From NCBI GenBank assembly GCA_028345055.1, contig JAOMCO010000001.1:62001-126000 (forward strand): a DNA stretch of 64,000 nucleotides. Direction: 5' to 3'. The stretch's first letter is position 1. Each line of letters starts with the position of its first letter. The position numbers were made by a program, and so were the translations under genes. The notes under the pieces are model-generated. The model was not told the DNA's origin and ran no database searches. It was given only the letters and a program-made list of their open reading frames with translations. Of the stretch, positions 1 through 11,075 are shown one piece after another. Source of the stretch: Candidatus Thioglobus sp. GTDB lineage: Bacteria > Pseudomonadota > Gammaproteobacteria > PS1 > Pseudothioglobaceae.

Positions 1-809
1 ACAGACTGGCCAATCGAGTCCAGCAAAAAAGATGTTTTTTTAAACTGCCTTGATCCACTTAAAGCTCCTAATAGCTGAGAAAACAAACCTGAAGATTGTC
101 TTGGAATAAATATAACTGGGCACTTCTGTGACTTTAAATTGCGTGAACCCAACTTTTTTTGTGCAAAGCTGGCTGCTTTTTTACCAACACTAGAAGGACT
201 CGCTAAATCATTTGAATCTAACGCAATAGAGTATTCATAGGCCGTTTGCATTTCGGAATTCCTTTTGGCAATTAAAGAGCAATGCAAAGAATGTCTAGAA
301 TTTTTAATATTTGTTATTAGCCCATTTGAATTGGCATAGTAGGTTTCGCCTTCATAGCTAGATAATTCAGCACCATCTGAGTTATCAATTTCATCTTGAT
401 CAAGTGCACTTTGTTCACATTCTTTAGCTATATCAACACTCTGTTGAGCTTCTAAGTTCCATGGATGGAAAAGATCCAAGTCTGGAATGGTCCAGGCCAT
501 CCTATCTTTTGGAGCGAGTCCATTGAATGGGTCTTCTTGGGTATATTTGGCTATCATTGATGCAGATTCAATAGCTTTTTTTAAGCTCTCCTTACTAAGG
601 TCAACACTCGTTGCCTGGCCTTTGTTTTTTCCAAAATATACACAGACATCAAAACTGGTGCCAATGTGGTATTGCAATGTTTCAACCTTAGCTAATCTAA
701 CTGCAGTTGAAACGCCAGAACTCTTACCGATCGAAAATTCAAAATCGGTTGCTTTGTTTTGCTTAATTAAGTCAATGATAAGATGTGTGGTTTGCTCTAG
801 AGGATTCAT
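1..809 (-). CDS. pmbA: PmbA/TldD-family metalloprotease component, partial (runs off left edge)
   Basis: Own translation from ATG at 809 (minus): MNPLEQTTHLIIDLIKQNKATDFEFSIGKSSGVSTAVRLAKVETLQYH...; open to window edge so absent from the ORF track. Confidence 0.8.
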   Translation of the reverse strand, partial: MNPLEQTTHLIIDLIKQNKATDFEFSIGKSSGVSTAVRLAKVETLQYHIGTSFDVCVYFGKNKGQATSVDLSKESLKKAIESASMIAKYTQEDPFNGLAPKDRMAWTIPDLDLFHPWNLEAQQSVDIAKECEQSALDQDEIDNSDGAELSSYEGETYYANSNGLITNIKNSRHSLHCSLIAKRNSEMQTAYEYSIALDSNDLASPSSVGKKAASFAQKKLGSRNLKSQKCPVIFIPRQSSGLFSQLLGALSGSRQFKKTSFLLDSIGQS

Positions 810-861
810 AATGAAGAATTATACTGAGTGATTAAAAAAAATTAAAGCTTCGATGAAGGCT

Positions 862-1713
862 TTATTTATCCTTGGTTGAATCTTTAACTGTATGTTGAAC
901 CTCTAGAAGAAGCAGTCTACGATTATCAGTTTTTAAAACCTTGAATTGAAACCCATGAAGATTAATCTCACTGAGTTGCTCTGGCAAATAACTAAAGCCT
1001 GAAATAACTAAACCAGCAACTGTATCATAATCATCACTCATGATATTGGATTCAAAAAACTCATTGAATTCACTAAGACTTGTGTTGGCTTGAAGAAGAT
1101 ACCGACCATCCCCATAATCAATGATGTTATCCTCTTCCTTGTCATGTTCGTCTTCTATTTCACCAACAATTTGTTCAATTACATCTTCAAGAGTGACCAA
1201 TCCAGCAATTTCTCCATACTCATCTAGTACAATTGCCATATGCGATTTATTCTGTTGAAATTCTCTCAGTAAAGCACCCAGTGGTTTACTTTCGGGAACG
1301 GATAAAGCATCTCTAAGATACTCTCTATAGTTAAACTCATCGTTTTGTTTTTGAGCTAAATGAGCCAACAAATCTTTTGCTAAAACAACACCCAAAATTG
1401 AATCTTGCTCTTCATTATGAATTGGAAAGCGAGAGTGGGATGAGGCTACCATAACTTGAAGCAGATTTTTTGTTGTTGCTTCTGAACTTATCATAATCAT
1501 CTTTGAACGAGGAACCATAACATCTCGAACCTTAAGACTCTCAACCTGCAATGCACCCTCTATTACTGACCTACTATGTGGATCAATAACAAGGTTTTCC
1601 TCAGCATCCTCTAGGGCTTGCATTAATTGTGCTCTTGGTTTTAAAGTTTTAGGAAAAAACTTATCAAATATCTTAGATATAAATGGTCTACTCGGAGGTT
1701 TATCTTCGCTCAT
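862..1713 (-). CDS. corC: CorC/HlyC-family CBS-domain protein (Mg/Co efflux type)
   Basis: VRDVMVPRSKM, SRFPIHNEEQDSILGVVLAKDLL, LDEYGEIAGLVTLEDVIEQIVGEIEDEHD. Confidence 0.85.
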   Translation of the reverse strand: MSEDKPPSRPFISKIFDKFFPKTLKPRAQLMQALEDAEENLVIDPHSRSVIEGALQVESLKVRDVMVPRSKMIMISSEATTKNLLQVMVASSHSRFPIHNEEQDSILGVVLAKDLLAHLAQKQNDEFNYREYLRDALSVPESKPLGALLREFQQNKSHMAIVLDEYGEIAGLVTLEDVIEQIVGEIEDEHDKEEDNIIDYGDGRYLLQANTSLSEFNEFFESNIMSDDYDTVAGLVISGFSYLPEQLSEINLHGFQFKVLKTDNRRLLLLEVQHTVKDSTKDK

Positions 1714-1755
1714 ATAGCTTATAAATGTCTTATTAATTTAATATTTTACCTTGAA

Positions 1756-2052
1756 TTAGGCTTTTTTATTGACTTGCATCGCTTTGCTCTGTGCTGCTCT
1801 TTCTTTTCGAACTTTTTTTGGATCAGCCTCAAGAGGTCGATAAATCTCAACTCTGTCTTTTTCTCTAAGAACAGTATCGAGAGTTGCAAATTTAGAAAAA
1901 ATTCCTACTCTATCCTTAGATAAATCAATTTGCCTGTATTGCTTTAGAATGCCAGATGCATCTATAGCCTCTTTAAGGGTAGAGCCCTCTTTTACCTCAA
2001 GACTAATGAGACTTTGTTTTTCAGCTAAAGCATATGCTACTTCAACTATCAT
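1756..2052 (-). CDS. rnfH: RnfH family (UPF0125/RatB-like) protein
   Basis: [40 protein letters not shown]; likely start at internal Met, overlapping hisA end. Confidence 0.75.
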   Translation of the reverse strand: MIVEVAYALAEKQSLISLEVKEGSTLKEAIDASGILKQYRQIDLSKDRVGIFSKFATLDTVLREKDRVEIYRPLEADPKKVRKERAAQSKAMQVNKKA

Positions 2053-2779
2053 AAAAATCACTCATTGCTTGTGCGTCTCTAAAATTCAATTGTCCCTCGT
2101 AAATTGCTCGGCCAGTAATTGCACCAATTATTCCATAATGAGCTTTTTTAAGGAGCGCAGCAATGTCATCAAGATTCGTTACACCTCCAGAAGCAATAAT
2201 TGGGATAGAGGTTTTATTAGCTAGGTTTGCAGTAGCCTCAACATTCACACCTTGCATCATTCCATCTCGAGCTATATCAGTATATACAATTGAGCTGACT
2301 CCATATTGTTCATACTTTTTAGCTAGATCTAAAACATTAATATTTGTTTGTTCTGCCCATCCATCTGTTGCAACAAAGCCATTATTTGCATCAAGACCTA
2401 CGATGATTTTGCTTGGAAACTCTAGACAAAGCTCTTTGACAAAATCTGGATTTTTTACTGCCATAGTGCCAATAATAAGGTAACTAATTCCTGCATCAAT
2501 GTATGCGTTTGCAGTTTTTAAATCGCGAATTCCACCTCCAATTTGCACTGGGAGCTTTGGAAAAGTTCTTGTGATTTCTTTAATACAATCTTCATTGATC
2601 GGCTTGCCTTCAAATGCTCCATTAAGATCAACCAAATGAAGCCTTCTTGCTCCTTCATCAACCCATTTAGCAGCCATCTCAGTAGGATTATTCGAAAACA
2701 CCGTTGTGTCATCCATGACTCCTTTTCGGAGCCTAACACACTGGCCATCTTTCAAATCAATAGCAGGAATAATAATCAT
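2042..2779 (-). CDS. hisA: ProFAR isomerase HisA
   Basis: [42 protein letters not shown]-barrel signature. Confidence 0.95.
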   Translation of the reverse strand: MIIIPAIDLKDGQCVRLRKGVMDDTTVFSNNPTEMAAKWVDEGARRLHLVDLNGAFEGKPINEDCIKEITRTFPKLPVQIGGGIRDLKTANAYIDAGISYLIIGTMAVKNPDFVKELCLEFPSKIIVGLDANNGFVATDGWAEQTNINVLDLAKKYEQYGVSSIVYTDIARDGMMQGVNVEATANLANKTSIPIIASGGVTNLDDIAALLKKAHYGIIGAITGRAIYEGQLNFRDAQAMSDFYDS

Positions 2780-2870
2780 AGAATTGTAATTTATTTGATC
2801 ACTTCAAACCAAATAAGTAATTATACTCTATGCCTTTTCAGCCATATTAAGTTATGCCCTCATGATTCTT

Positions 2871-3905
2871 CTAGAGGGGCTGAAGCTCTTCAAGACTCCA
2901 TCGGGGTTTGATAGAGATTTCATAATTTTGATTGAACTGCCCAGCAAGAAATCGATAATGCCCTGCTAATGCAATCATAGCTCCATTGTCAGTGCAGAAA
3001 TTAAGAGCTGGATAAAAAACGCTTACCTCATTATCATTACACATCTTGTTTAATAATTCTCGCAGAGACAGGTTTGCACTGACACCTCCAGAAACTACCA
3101 AGCATTTATATCCAGTATGTTTGAGTGCTCGATTACATTTGATTGACAACGTCTCAGTTGCAGCAACTTCGAATGCTTTTGCGATATTAGCTTTTTCTTG
3201 AGGAAAGTCAAAAAATGTATTTCTTGCAAATGTTTTTAAACCACTAAAACTAAAGTCAAGTCCTGGCCTATCTGTCATTGGCCTTGGGAAAGTAAACCTA
3301 TCCTTATCTCCTTTTTTTGCAAGATTAGCAAGAGCGGGTCCACCTGGATAACCTAATCCAAGTATTTTAGCAGTCTTATCAAAACCTTCTCCAACCGCAT
3401 CATCAAGTGACTCTCCAAGAATCTTGTATTCACCTATTCTGGGAACATCAACAAGTAATGTATGACCACCAGATACCAAAAGAGCAACAAATGGAAACTC
3501 TGGTTTTTTTTCTTCTAGCAATGGGGCTAAAAGATGTCCCTCCATATGATGAACACCAAGTGCTGGAATACCTAAGCCCCAAGCCAAGCTCTGCGCTATT
3601 GAACTTCCAACCAACAATGCACCCGACAATCCTGGTCCAGCTGTGTATGCAACTCCCGTCAGTTCATTTAATTTGACACTGCTCTCTTTCAGAGCTTCTT
3701 TGATTAATGGTACAGTCTTTTGAATGTGATCTCTTGATGCTAGCTCGGGTACCACCCCGCCATATTCTGCATGAAGCTTGACTTGAGAAAACAGCTTGTG
3801 TGAAATAAGACCATCATTACTACTATAAATTCCGATTCCAGTTTCATCACAAGAAGACTCAATCCCCAGTGTGATTAGATTTTTTTTAACCACCAACCGT
3901 CTCAC
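2871..3905 (-). CDS. tsaD: tRNA N6-threonylcarbamoyladenosine synthase TsaD (true start may be slightly internal)
   Basis: [34 protein letters not shown]. Confidence 0.95.
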   Translation of the reverse strand: MRRLVVKKNLITLGIESSCDETGIGIYSSNDGLISHKLFSQVKLHAEYGGVVPELASRDHIQKTVPLIKEALKESSVKLNELTGVAYTAGPGLSGALLVGSSIAQSLAWGLGIPALGVHHMEGHLLAPLLEEKKPEFPFVALLVSGGHTLLVDVPRIGEYKILGESLDDAVGEGFDKTAKILGLGYPGGPALANLAKKGDKDRFTFPRPMTDRPGLDFSFSGLKTFARNTFFDFPQEKANIAKAFEVAATETLSIKCNRALKHTGYKCLVVSGGVSANLSLRELLNKMCNDNEVSVFYPALNFCTDNGAMIALAGHYRFLAGQFNQNYEISIKPRWSLEELQPL

Positions 3906-4617
3906 CTAAGTAAACTTTTTTTACTTCTTCATTTGCTAAAATTTCATCCTTTCCACCTTGAGCAATAATCTTTCCAGCACTTAAAACATAAGAATGATTA
4001 CAGGTATCTAGCATCTCCCTGTAATTATGGTCTGTGATTAGAATGCCTATGCCTTTGTCTCTTAATTGATAAATAATTTCTTGAATATCTCCAACTGAAA
4101 TTGGATCTATGCCTGCAAATGGCTCATCAAGCAGGATGAACTTTGGATCCATTGCCAGTGCTCTTGCTATTTCTACCCTTCTTCGTTCACCACCAGATAG
4201 AGTAATGCCTTTGATATGACGAACATGCTCAACTTTGAATTCAGACAAAAGCTCTTCTAGTCGGCCAGGCCTATCTTTGGCGGTGATTGATTTATTCATT
4301 TCTAATACAGCCATGATATTATCCTCAACGCTCAATTTACGAAAAATTGAAGGCTCTTGAGGCAAATAACCAAGCCCAAGATTTGCTCGTTTATGCATTG
4401 GCATATGGCCTATACTTTTATTATCTAAATTCACCTCTCCTTGACTTGATCTGACAAGTCCACAGGTAATATAAAAGCATGTTGTCTTTCCAGCACCGTT
4501 TGGCCCCAGCAACCCTACAATTTCTCCACCTCTAACAGAAAATGAGACATCATTAACGACCTCACGCCGTGCATACTTTTTATATAGATTTTTTACTTCT
4601 AGCTGATGATTTAACAT
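3886..4617 (-). CDS. lptB: LPS export ABC transporter ATPase LptB
   Basis: Walker [13 protein letters not shown], signature [27 protein letters not shown]. Confidence 0.95.
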   Translation of the reverse strand: MLNHQLEVKNLYKKYARREVVNDVSFSVRGGEIVGLLGPNGAGKTTCFYITCGLVRSSQGEVNLDNKSIGHMPMHKRANLGLGYLPQEPSIFRKLSVEDNIMAVLEMNKSITAKDRPGRLEELLSEFKVEHVRHIKGITLSGGERRRVEIARALAMDPKFILLDEPFAGIDPISVGDIQEIIYQLRDKGIGILITDHNYREMLDTCNHSYVLSAGKIIAQGGKDEILANEEVKKVYLGETVGG

Positions 4618-4654
4618 TCAATTTTAATGCCACTTTATTGGAAACTATCTTACC

Positions 4655-5410
4655 CTAAATGTACTCAATATGCATCGAGCTATAGAGCTCTTTAACCCCA
4701 TTTCTTGTTAAAACTTTCAGCGCACCTTGATGAGTTATTCCATCAATATGGCCTTGAAACTCTTTATTTAATTCTATCGATCTAATTTCTTGTCCTTTGA
4801 GCATATCGTAATCATCCCATTCAGAAATTAGATTTGATAGGCCATTGATTTGAAAATCTTCTGACATGATTAAAATATTATTGATGATTGAGGCAGTAAT
4901 TTTTTGAAAGTTTGGAAGTTGGCTAATAATTCTAGATAAATCTATCCATGGTATATCGATATCAATTTGATCGACTAAGTGAAAGTTAATACCAACCCCA
5001 ATCAAGACATACTGTATGCCCTTATAGTGATTATTTTCCATCAAAATACCTGCCAGTTTTTTATCTTCGAAATAAATATCATTTGGCCACTTAATCTTCA
5101 AACCATTTAAATCACATTCCTTCTCAATTGATTTAATTATTGCCATACCAACAACCAAGCTAAGTCCATTGAGATTAGCATCAGTAACAAAACTCTTGCG
5201 GATTGAAAAAATAATACTACCATCTTTTTGAGAAACCCAATTTCTTCCAAACTGGCCTTTTCCCTTTGTTTGCTCCCTTGAAATACATAGCTGAGGATTA
5301 GTTGAGTAAGGAATATTTGCTAAAAAAGAATTTGTACTATCAATTGAATCAAAAAAATGACAGTCTATTTCAGGACCAAGGTATCTCTTCAGAGAAGAAT
5401 AATAATCCAC
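4655..5410 (-). CDS. birA: Biotin--[acetyl-CoA-carboxylase] ligase, no N-terminal HTH domain
   Basis: SREQTKGKGQFGRNWVSQKDGS, IKWPNDIYFEDKKLAGILME, IGVGIN. Confidence 0.85.
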   Translation of the reverse strand: MDYYSSLKRYLGPEIDCHFFDSIDSTNSFLANIPYSTNPQLCISREQTKGKGQFGRNWVSQKDGSIIFSIRKSFVTDANLNGLSLVVGMAIIKSIEKECDLNGLKIKWPNDIYFEDKKLAGILMENNHYKGIQYVLIGVGINFHLVDQIDIDIPWIDLSRIISQLPNFQKITASIINNILIMSEDFQINGLSNLISEWDDYDMLKGQEIRSIELNKEFQGHIDGITHQGALKVLTRNGVKELYSSMHIEYI

Positions 5411-5790
5411 GTGACTAAGAAAATAATTAATGAAAATAGAACAGCTGCCGAGGCTACATCTTTGGCAAATCTGGAAAGCTCATGATGTTCATTTCCCACT
5501 CGATCAACAACTGCCTCAATTGCGGAATTTATCATTTCTACAATCAAAACCAAAAAAATTGGAATAATCAGTAGTACTTTTTCAACCGATGTTTCACCAA
5601 GCCAGTAGGCAATTGGCAACAATATAACTGCCAACCATACTTCAAGTCGAAAAGCGTATTCAGATTGATAATATGACTTCAAGCCTTGTGCAGAGTAGAC
5701 TGAGGCTGACCAAAGTTTTTTAATACCTGTTTGTTTTTGGTTTTCTCTCATTTCACTTGCTTCCTCTTTGAGACTCATTAGATGAGCCAC
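5389..5790 (-). CDS. dgkA: Diacylglycerol kinase
   Basis: Small membrane protein with EMINSAIEAVVDRVGNEHHELSRFAKDVASAAV. Confidence 0.9.
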   Translation of the reverse strand: MAHLMSLKEEASEMRENQKQTGIKKLWSASVYSAQGLKSYYQSEYAFRLEVWLAVILLPIAYWLGETSVEKVLLIIPIFLVLIVEMINSAIEAVVDRVGNEHHELSRFAKDVASAAVLFSLIIFLVTWIIILL

Positions 5791-5841
5791 AATAGTTTGT
5801 TAAAATATTAAGGTCAATTTTACAATAAAAAAAATTAATGG

Positions 5842-6591
5842 TTGATTATGAAAGTTGCTCTAGGAGTTGAATATTTTGGAAAGAATTTTCATGGTTGGCA
5901 AATCCAAAAATCTGTCCTTAGGACTGTTCAAAGCGAAGTAGAGCTTGCTTTATCTCAAGTTGCAAACCATCAAGTGCGCGTTTTTTGTAGCGGCAGAACT
6001 GACTCTGGCGTACATGCTGTTGAACAAGTCATTCATTTTGAGACTAATACAAATCGAACAGATAGAGCGTGGCTTTTTGGCGGCAATGTTAATCTCCCAA
6101 AGGATGTCAACTTTAAGTGGGTAAAGGTAGTTAGTGATGACTTTCATGCTAGGTTTAGCACTGTCGCTAGATCATATAAATATAAGATTCATCATAATCC
6201 TGTTAGATCATCACTTAAGGCCGATTATTTTCTATGGGAACCAAGGCCTCTTAATGTTGATGATATGAAAGAAGCAGCAGCATTGTTAGTTGGAGAGCAT
6301 GATTTTTCATGTTTTAGGGGAAGCTTATGTCAAGCAAAATCTCCAATTAAAACAGTTGAATATTTGGAGATTGATTCATTTGAAGATGAGTTAATACTTA
6401 ACATCAAGGCGAATGCTTTTCTTCATCACATGGTTAGAAACATTGTTGGCACCCTATTGAAAATAGGCAGGGGCGAGAAGGACGTTGAATGGATGTCTTT
6501 TATATTAGCTAGCAAGGATCGAAAAAAAGCTGGTCCGACTGCAGAGCCTCAGGGCTTATACTTTATGCAGGCCTTCTATGAGGAGATTTAA
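5842..6591 (+). CDS. truA: tRNA pseudouridine synthase A
   Basis: CSGRTDSGVHAVEQVIHF, FLHHMVRNIVGTLLKIG. Confidence 0.95.
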   Translation: MIMKVALGVEYFGKNFHGWQIQKSVLRTVQSEVELALSQVANHQVRVFCSGRTDSGVHAVEQVIHFETNTNRTDRAWLFGGNVNLPKDVNFKWVKVVSDDFHARFSTVARSYKYKIHHNPVRSSLKADYFLWEPRPLNVDDMKEAAALLVGEHDFSCFRGSLCQAKSPIKTVEYLEIDSFEDELILNIKANAFLHHMVRNIVGTLLKIGRGEKDVEWMSFILASKDRKKAGPTAEPQGLYFMQAFYEEI

Positions 6592-8450
6592 CTAGGCTCA
6601 GGCTCAGCATTTTCAAAGTCAAGATCTTCCTCAGCATCATTTAACTCATCATTCTTATTTTGAAGATCCTCTAACTCTTGCCAAACGAACTTTAATGCGT
6701 CAGCTCTCAGATCAAAGAAACGATTTTCACCAAAACGTTTTTTAAAACCTGATCTGAATAATTCAGCTTCTAGCCTCTCCGTTCTTGCAAAAAGAATTTC
6801 AACACCAGAGTTTGAGCATGTTTCAACCAGGCCTGATAATACCTGCTCACCACTAGCATCAACCTGAACGATAGAAGCTACATCTACAATCACATACTTC
6901 AATTCATCATTATTTCTAGCAATTAAATCTAAAAATTTTGTTTCAAAGTAAGCGGCATTAGCAAAATAAAGAGAGCCACTCCATTTCGCAACTTTAACTG
7001 CTGGACTAACCTCAACTGACTCATCAGCAAATCTTGAAGCTATAATTGATCCATGCTCAACAGATAATTCAGAAAAGTTAGGCTCCATAGTCCGGTATAG
7101 AAAGAGACCTAGTGACAAAATAACACCGAATGCAATTCCATTTTCTAGATGTGGCGCAAAAATGAGCGTCATTATGAAAGTTAGCAAACCGACAAGCCCA
7201 TCATGCTTTTCAACCTTCCATGCATGCCTTAAGGGTGAGAAATGAATCAAGTTAACAACGGCCATTAAAATAATAGCAGCTAAAGTGGCTTGTGGTAGAT
7301 GATATAGTAAAGGTGTCAACCAGATAATCGTCAACCCAACAATAATTGCTGTAACTACTGAGGAAAACCCCGTAATAGCGCCAGCGGTCATATTAACAGC
7401 AGAACGAGAAAAAGAACCTGAAACAGGATAACCCTGAAAGAAACTTGACGTTACATTGGATAGTCCTTGGCCAATAAGCTCCTGGTTAACATCTAAACGC
7501 TGCTTGGTTGTTGCAGCCATTGATTTAGCAACAGAGATAGCCTCCATAAAACCAATCAAAGATATTGTAATAGCATAGATAAACAAGGTTCCAATAGCAT
7601 TAAAATCAAAACTTGGTAATTTAAAACTAATTAGACCGTCAATATTAATTGAATTGACTATTGCTCCGCCCATACCTTGATAGTCAATCAAGAATGATGC
7701 AGCAGTTGAAAGAACTGCAACAGACAAAATAGCAGGCAACCTTGGAAAAAAACGCTGAAAAATAATAATGCCTAATACTCCTGTAAGGGCCATAGCTAGT
7801 GTTGGAAAATGAGTATAGTATATTGCTGCCTCAAAAAGTCTGACGATTGTTTGATAGCTTTGATCAGCATTACAGATGGTATGAAGGCCATTGATATCAA
7901 CATTCTCAATTCTTTCAATGATAGTCAAAGGCTGGCATGCACTCTCCCAATCAGTATCATTTGAGCTAATTACTCTTATTCCAAAAACTTTAGGAAGTTG
8001 AGATGCTCCAATAATAATGGCTGCAGCATTAGTAAATCCTGTTACTACAGGAAGAGATAGGAAGTTAATAACAAAACCTAGTCGAAGAACTCCCAATGAA
8101 AATTGAAATACCCCAACTATTAACGCTAATAAAGCTGCATAAACAGCATAACTTGATGGATCAGTTACAATTTCACCAAGTGCTGCAGCGGTTAATAAAG
8201 AAACTACAGCAACTGGCCCTGTCGAGAGTTGCCTCGATGATCCCATCATAGAACCAATCAAGACAGGAAGAAATGAGGCATAAAGGCCATACTGAGGACC
8301 TAGTCCAGCAAGCTGCGCATATGCCATTGACTGAGGAATTAAAACGAATGCAACAGTTGCTCCTGCAACAATATCAGCTTTGAAAGTTTTTGGCTTACTA
8401 AGGTCTTTAATCCATAACAAAAACGGAAATAGTCTTGTTATCCAAATCAT
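6588..8450 (-). CDS. SulP family anion (sulfate) permease with STAS domain
   Basis: DIVAGATVAFVLIPQSMAYAQLAGLGPQYGLYASFLP and C-terminal STAS region. Confidence 0.9.
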   Translation of the reverse strand: MIWITRLFPFLLWIKDLSKPKTFKADIVAGATVAFVLIPQSMAYAQLAGLGPQYGLYASFLPVLIGSMMGSSRQLSTGPVAVVSLLTAAALGEIVTDPSSYAVYAALLALIVGVFQFSLGVLRLGFVINFLSLPVVTGFTNAAAIIIGASQLPKVFGIRVISSNDTDWESACQPLTIIERIENVDINGLHTICNADQSYQTIVRLFEAAIYYTHFPTLAMALTGVLGIIIFQRFFPRLPAILSVAVLSTAASFLIDYQGMGGAIVNSINIDGLISFKLPSFDFNAIGTLFIYAITISLIGFMEAISVAKSMAATTKQRLDVNQELIGQGLSNVTSSFFQGYPVSGSFSRSAVNMTAGAITGFSSVVTAIIVGLTIIWLTPLLYHLPQATLAAIILMAVVNLIHFSPLRHAWKVEKHDGLVGLLTFIMTLIFAPHLENGIAFGVILSLGLFLYRTMEPNFSELSVEHGSIIASRFADESVEVSPAVKVAKWSGSLYFANAAYFETKFLDLIARNNDELKYVIVDVASIVQVDASGEQVLSGLVETCSNSGVEILFARTERLEAELFRSGFKKRFGENRFFDLRADALKFVWQELEDLQNKNDELNDAEEDLDFENAEPEPS

Positions 8451-8534
8451 GAAATATGTTTCTGAAGTTAAGTTCTAATAACCTGATAAGTGTACCTAAC
8501 TGGGACGGCTAAACTCAGATTTTTTTACCTTTGA

Positions 8535-9056
8535 TTAGAAATCTTTGTCCCAGTCAACCAAAATTTCTTTATTTTGTGTATCAATTGATATTAAAAATGG
8601 TTCGATATACGGAATCCAATGTTCTTTTTTTCCTCGAACTACTAATACATCATTGGCTCCAGTTTCAACAAAGTAATCAACTACTCCAAGATTTTCTTGA
8701 TTATTATTTATAACTTTAAATCCAATTAACTCATGCCAGTAGTACTTACCTTCTTTAAGCTCAGGAAGCTGATCTTTGTCTATATAAACATCTTTTCCTA
8801 TAAACTTTTGAGAGTCCTCTCGATTATCTATTCCTTTTATATGTGCAACAATTGTTTTTGATTGCTCACGGCCTTTTATTACATCAATTTCCTGAAAAAT
8901 GTCTTCAAACTTGATTGACCAGGGTGAATAATTAAGAATATTGGACCGAGGACTGGTATATGAGAACACTTTTACCCAGCCCTGTAAACCAAAAAAGCCA
9001 TTAATCTTTCCGACTAAAAGCTTTTTATCGTTCAATTGAGGTGCTGATGACACCAA
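8535..9056 (-). CDS. rimM: 16S rRNA processing protein RimM
   Basis: VGKINGFFGLQGWVKVFSYT, YYWHELIGFKV, WIPYIEPFL; follows rpsP. Confidence 0.9.
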   Translation of the reverse strand: MVSSAPQLNDKKLLVGKINGFFGLQGWVKVFSYTSPRSNILNYSPWSIKFEDIFQEIDVIKGREQSKTIVAHIKGIDNREDSQKFIGKDVYIDKDQLPELKEGKYYWHELIGFKVINNNQENLGVVDYFVETGANDVLVVRGKKEHWIPYIEPFLISIDTQNKEILVDWDKDF

Positions 9057-9057
9057 A

Positions 9058-9561
9058 TTACTTTTCTTCAGGATCTTCCGCTGGCTTGCCTTCTGCTGCG
9101 GCTTCTTCTGCTGGAGCTTCTGCTGCGGCTTCTTCTGCTGGGTGGTCTTCTGCTGCGGCTTCTTCTGCTGGAGCTTCTGCTGCTGGAGCTTCTGCTGCGG
9201 CTGCCTCAGCTGCTTCTTTAGCTTCTAATTCCGCTTTTGTTTTTTCGTCGGCTGCAACCTTTTTAGCTTTTTCATCAGCCTTAGCTGCTTGCTTTGCAAG
9301 CTGTTTTTCACGAATAGAAGGGTCTCTATATTCCTTCACAAGCTGTTTTACACGATCTGAAATCTGTGCACCTTGTGAAATCCAATGTGACAATCTGTCT
9401 TCTTCAAGTTGAAGCCTGACTTCTTGTCCGCGAGCTACAGGATTAAAGTATCCAATACGCTCAATGTAACCGCTATCTCTTCTCTTTCTAGAGTCAGTTG
9501 CTACAATCGAATAAAAAGGGTTTTTCTTGGCTCCACCTCGGGCTAATCTAATCTTAACCAT
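9058..9561 (-). CDS. rpsP: 30S ribosomal protein S16 with long Ala/Glu/Pro-rich C-terminal extension
   Basis: [41 protein letters not shown] core, then [46 protein letters not shown]. Confidence 0.95.
   Translation of the reverse strand: MVKIRLARGGAKKNPFYSIVATDSRKRRDSGYIERIGYFNPVARGQEVRLQLEEDRLSHWISQGAQISDRVKQLVKEYRDPSIREKQLAKQAAKADEKAKKVAADEKTKAELEAKEAAEAAAAEAPAAEAPAEEAAAEDHPAEEAAAEAPAEEAAAEGKPAEDPEEK
9092..9211. repeat. Imperfect tandem repeat (~27-30 nt unit tctgctgcggcttcttctgctggagct) encoding the S16 tail
   Basis: Units read directly at 9092-9118, 9119-9148, 9149-9175 plus partial units to 9211. Confidence 0.9.
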
Positions 9562-9617
9562 AGGTTTTTTGCTCCTTTCTGATTGTTAAATATTTAAGGC
9601 GGGAAATTATATCAGCT

Positions 9618-11045
<1,428 letters not shown>

Positions 11046-11075
11046 TTATTTAATCATCTTATACTCAGTATTGTT

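Noticed and set aside
2855-2885. Inverted repeat (gccctc...gaggggc) after tsaD
   Set aside because: Overlaps the tsaD stop and lacks a T-tract on the transcribed side; too weak to call a terminator.
2518-2911. Small ORFs overlapping hisA and tsaD on other frames
   Set aside because: Fully or mostly nested in well-supported genes with no recognisable motifs.
9041-9412. Plus-strand ORF of 123 aa rich in Ser/Ala
   Set aside because: Antisense of the rpsP tail repeat; low-complexity by-product of GCT/GCG/TCT repeats.
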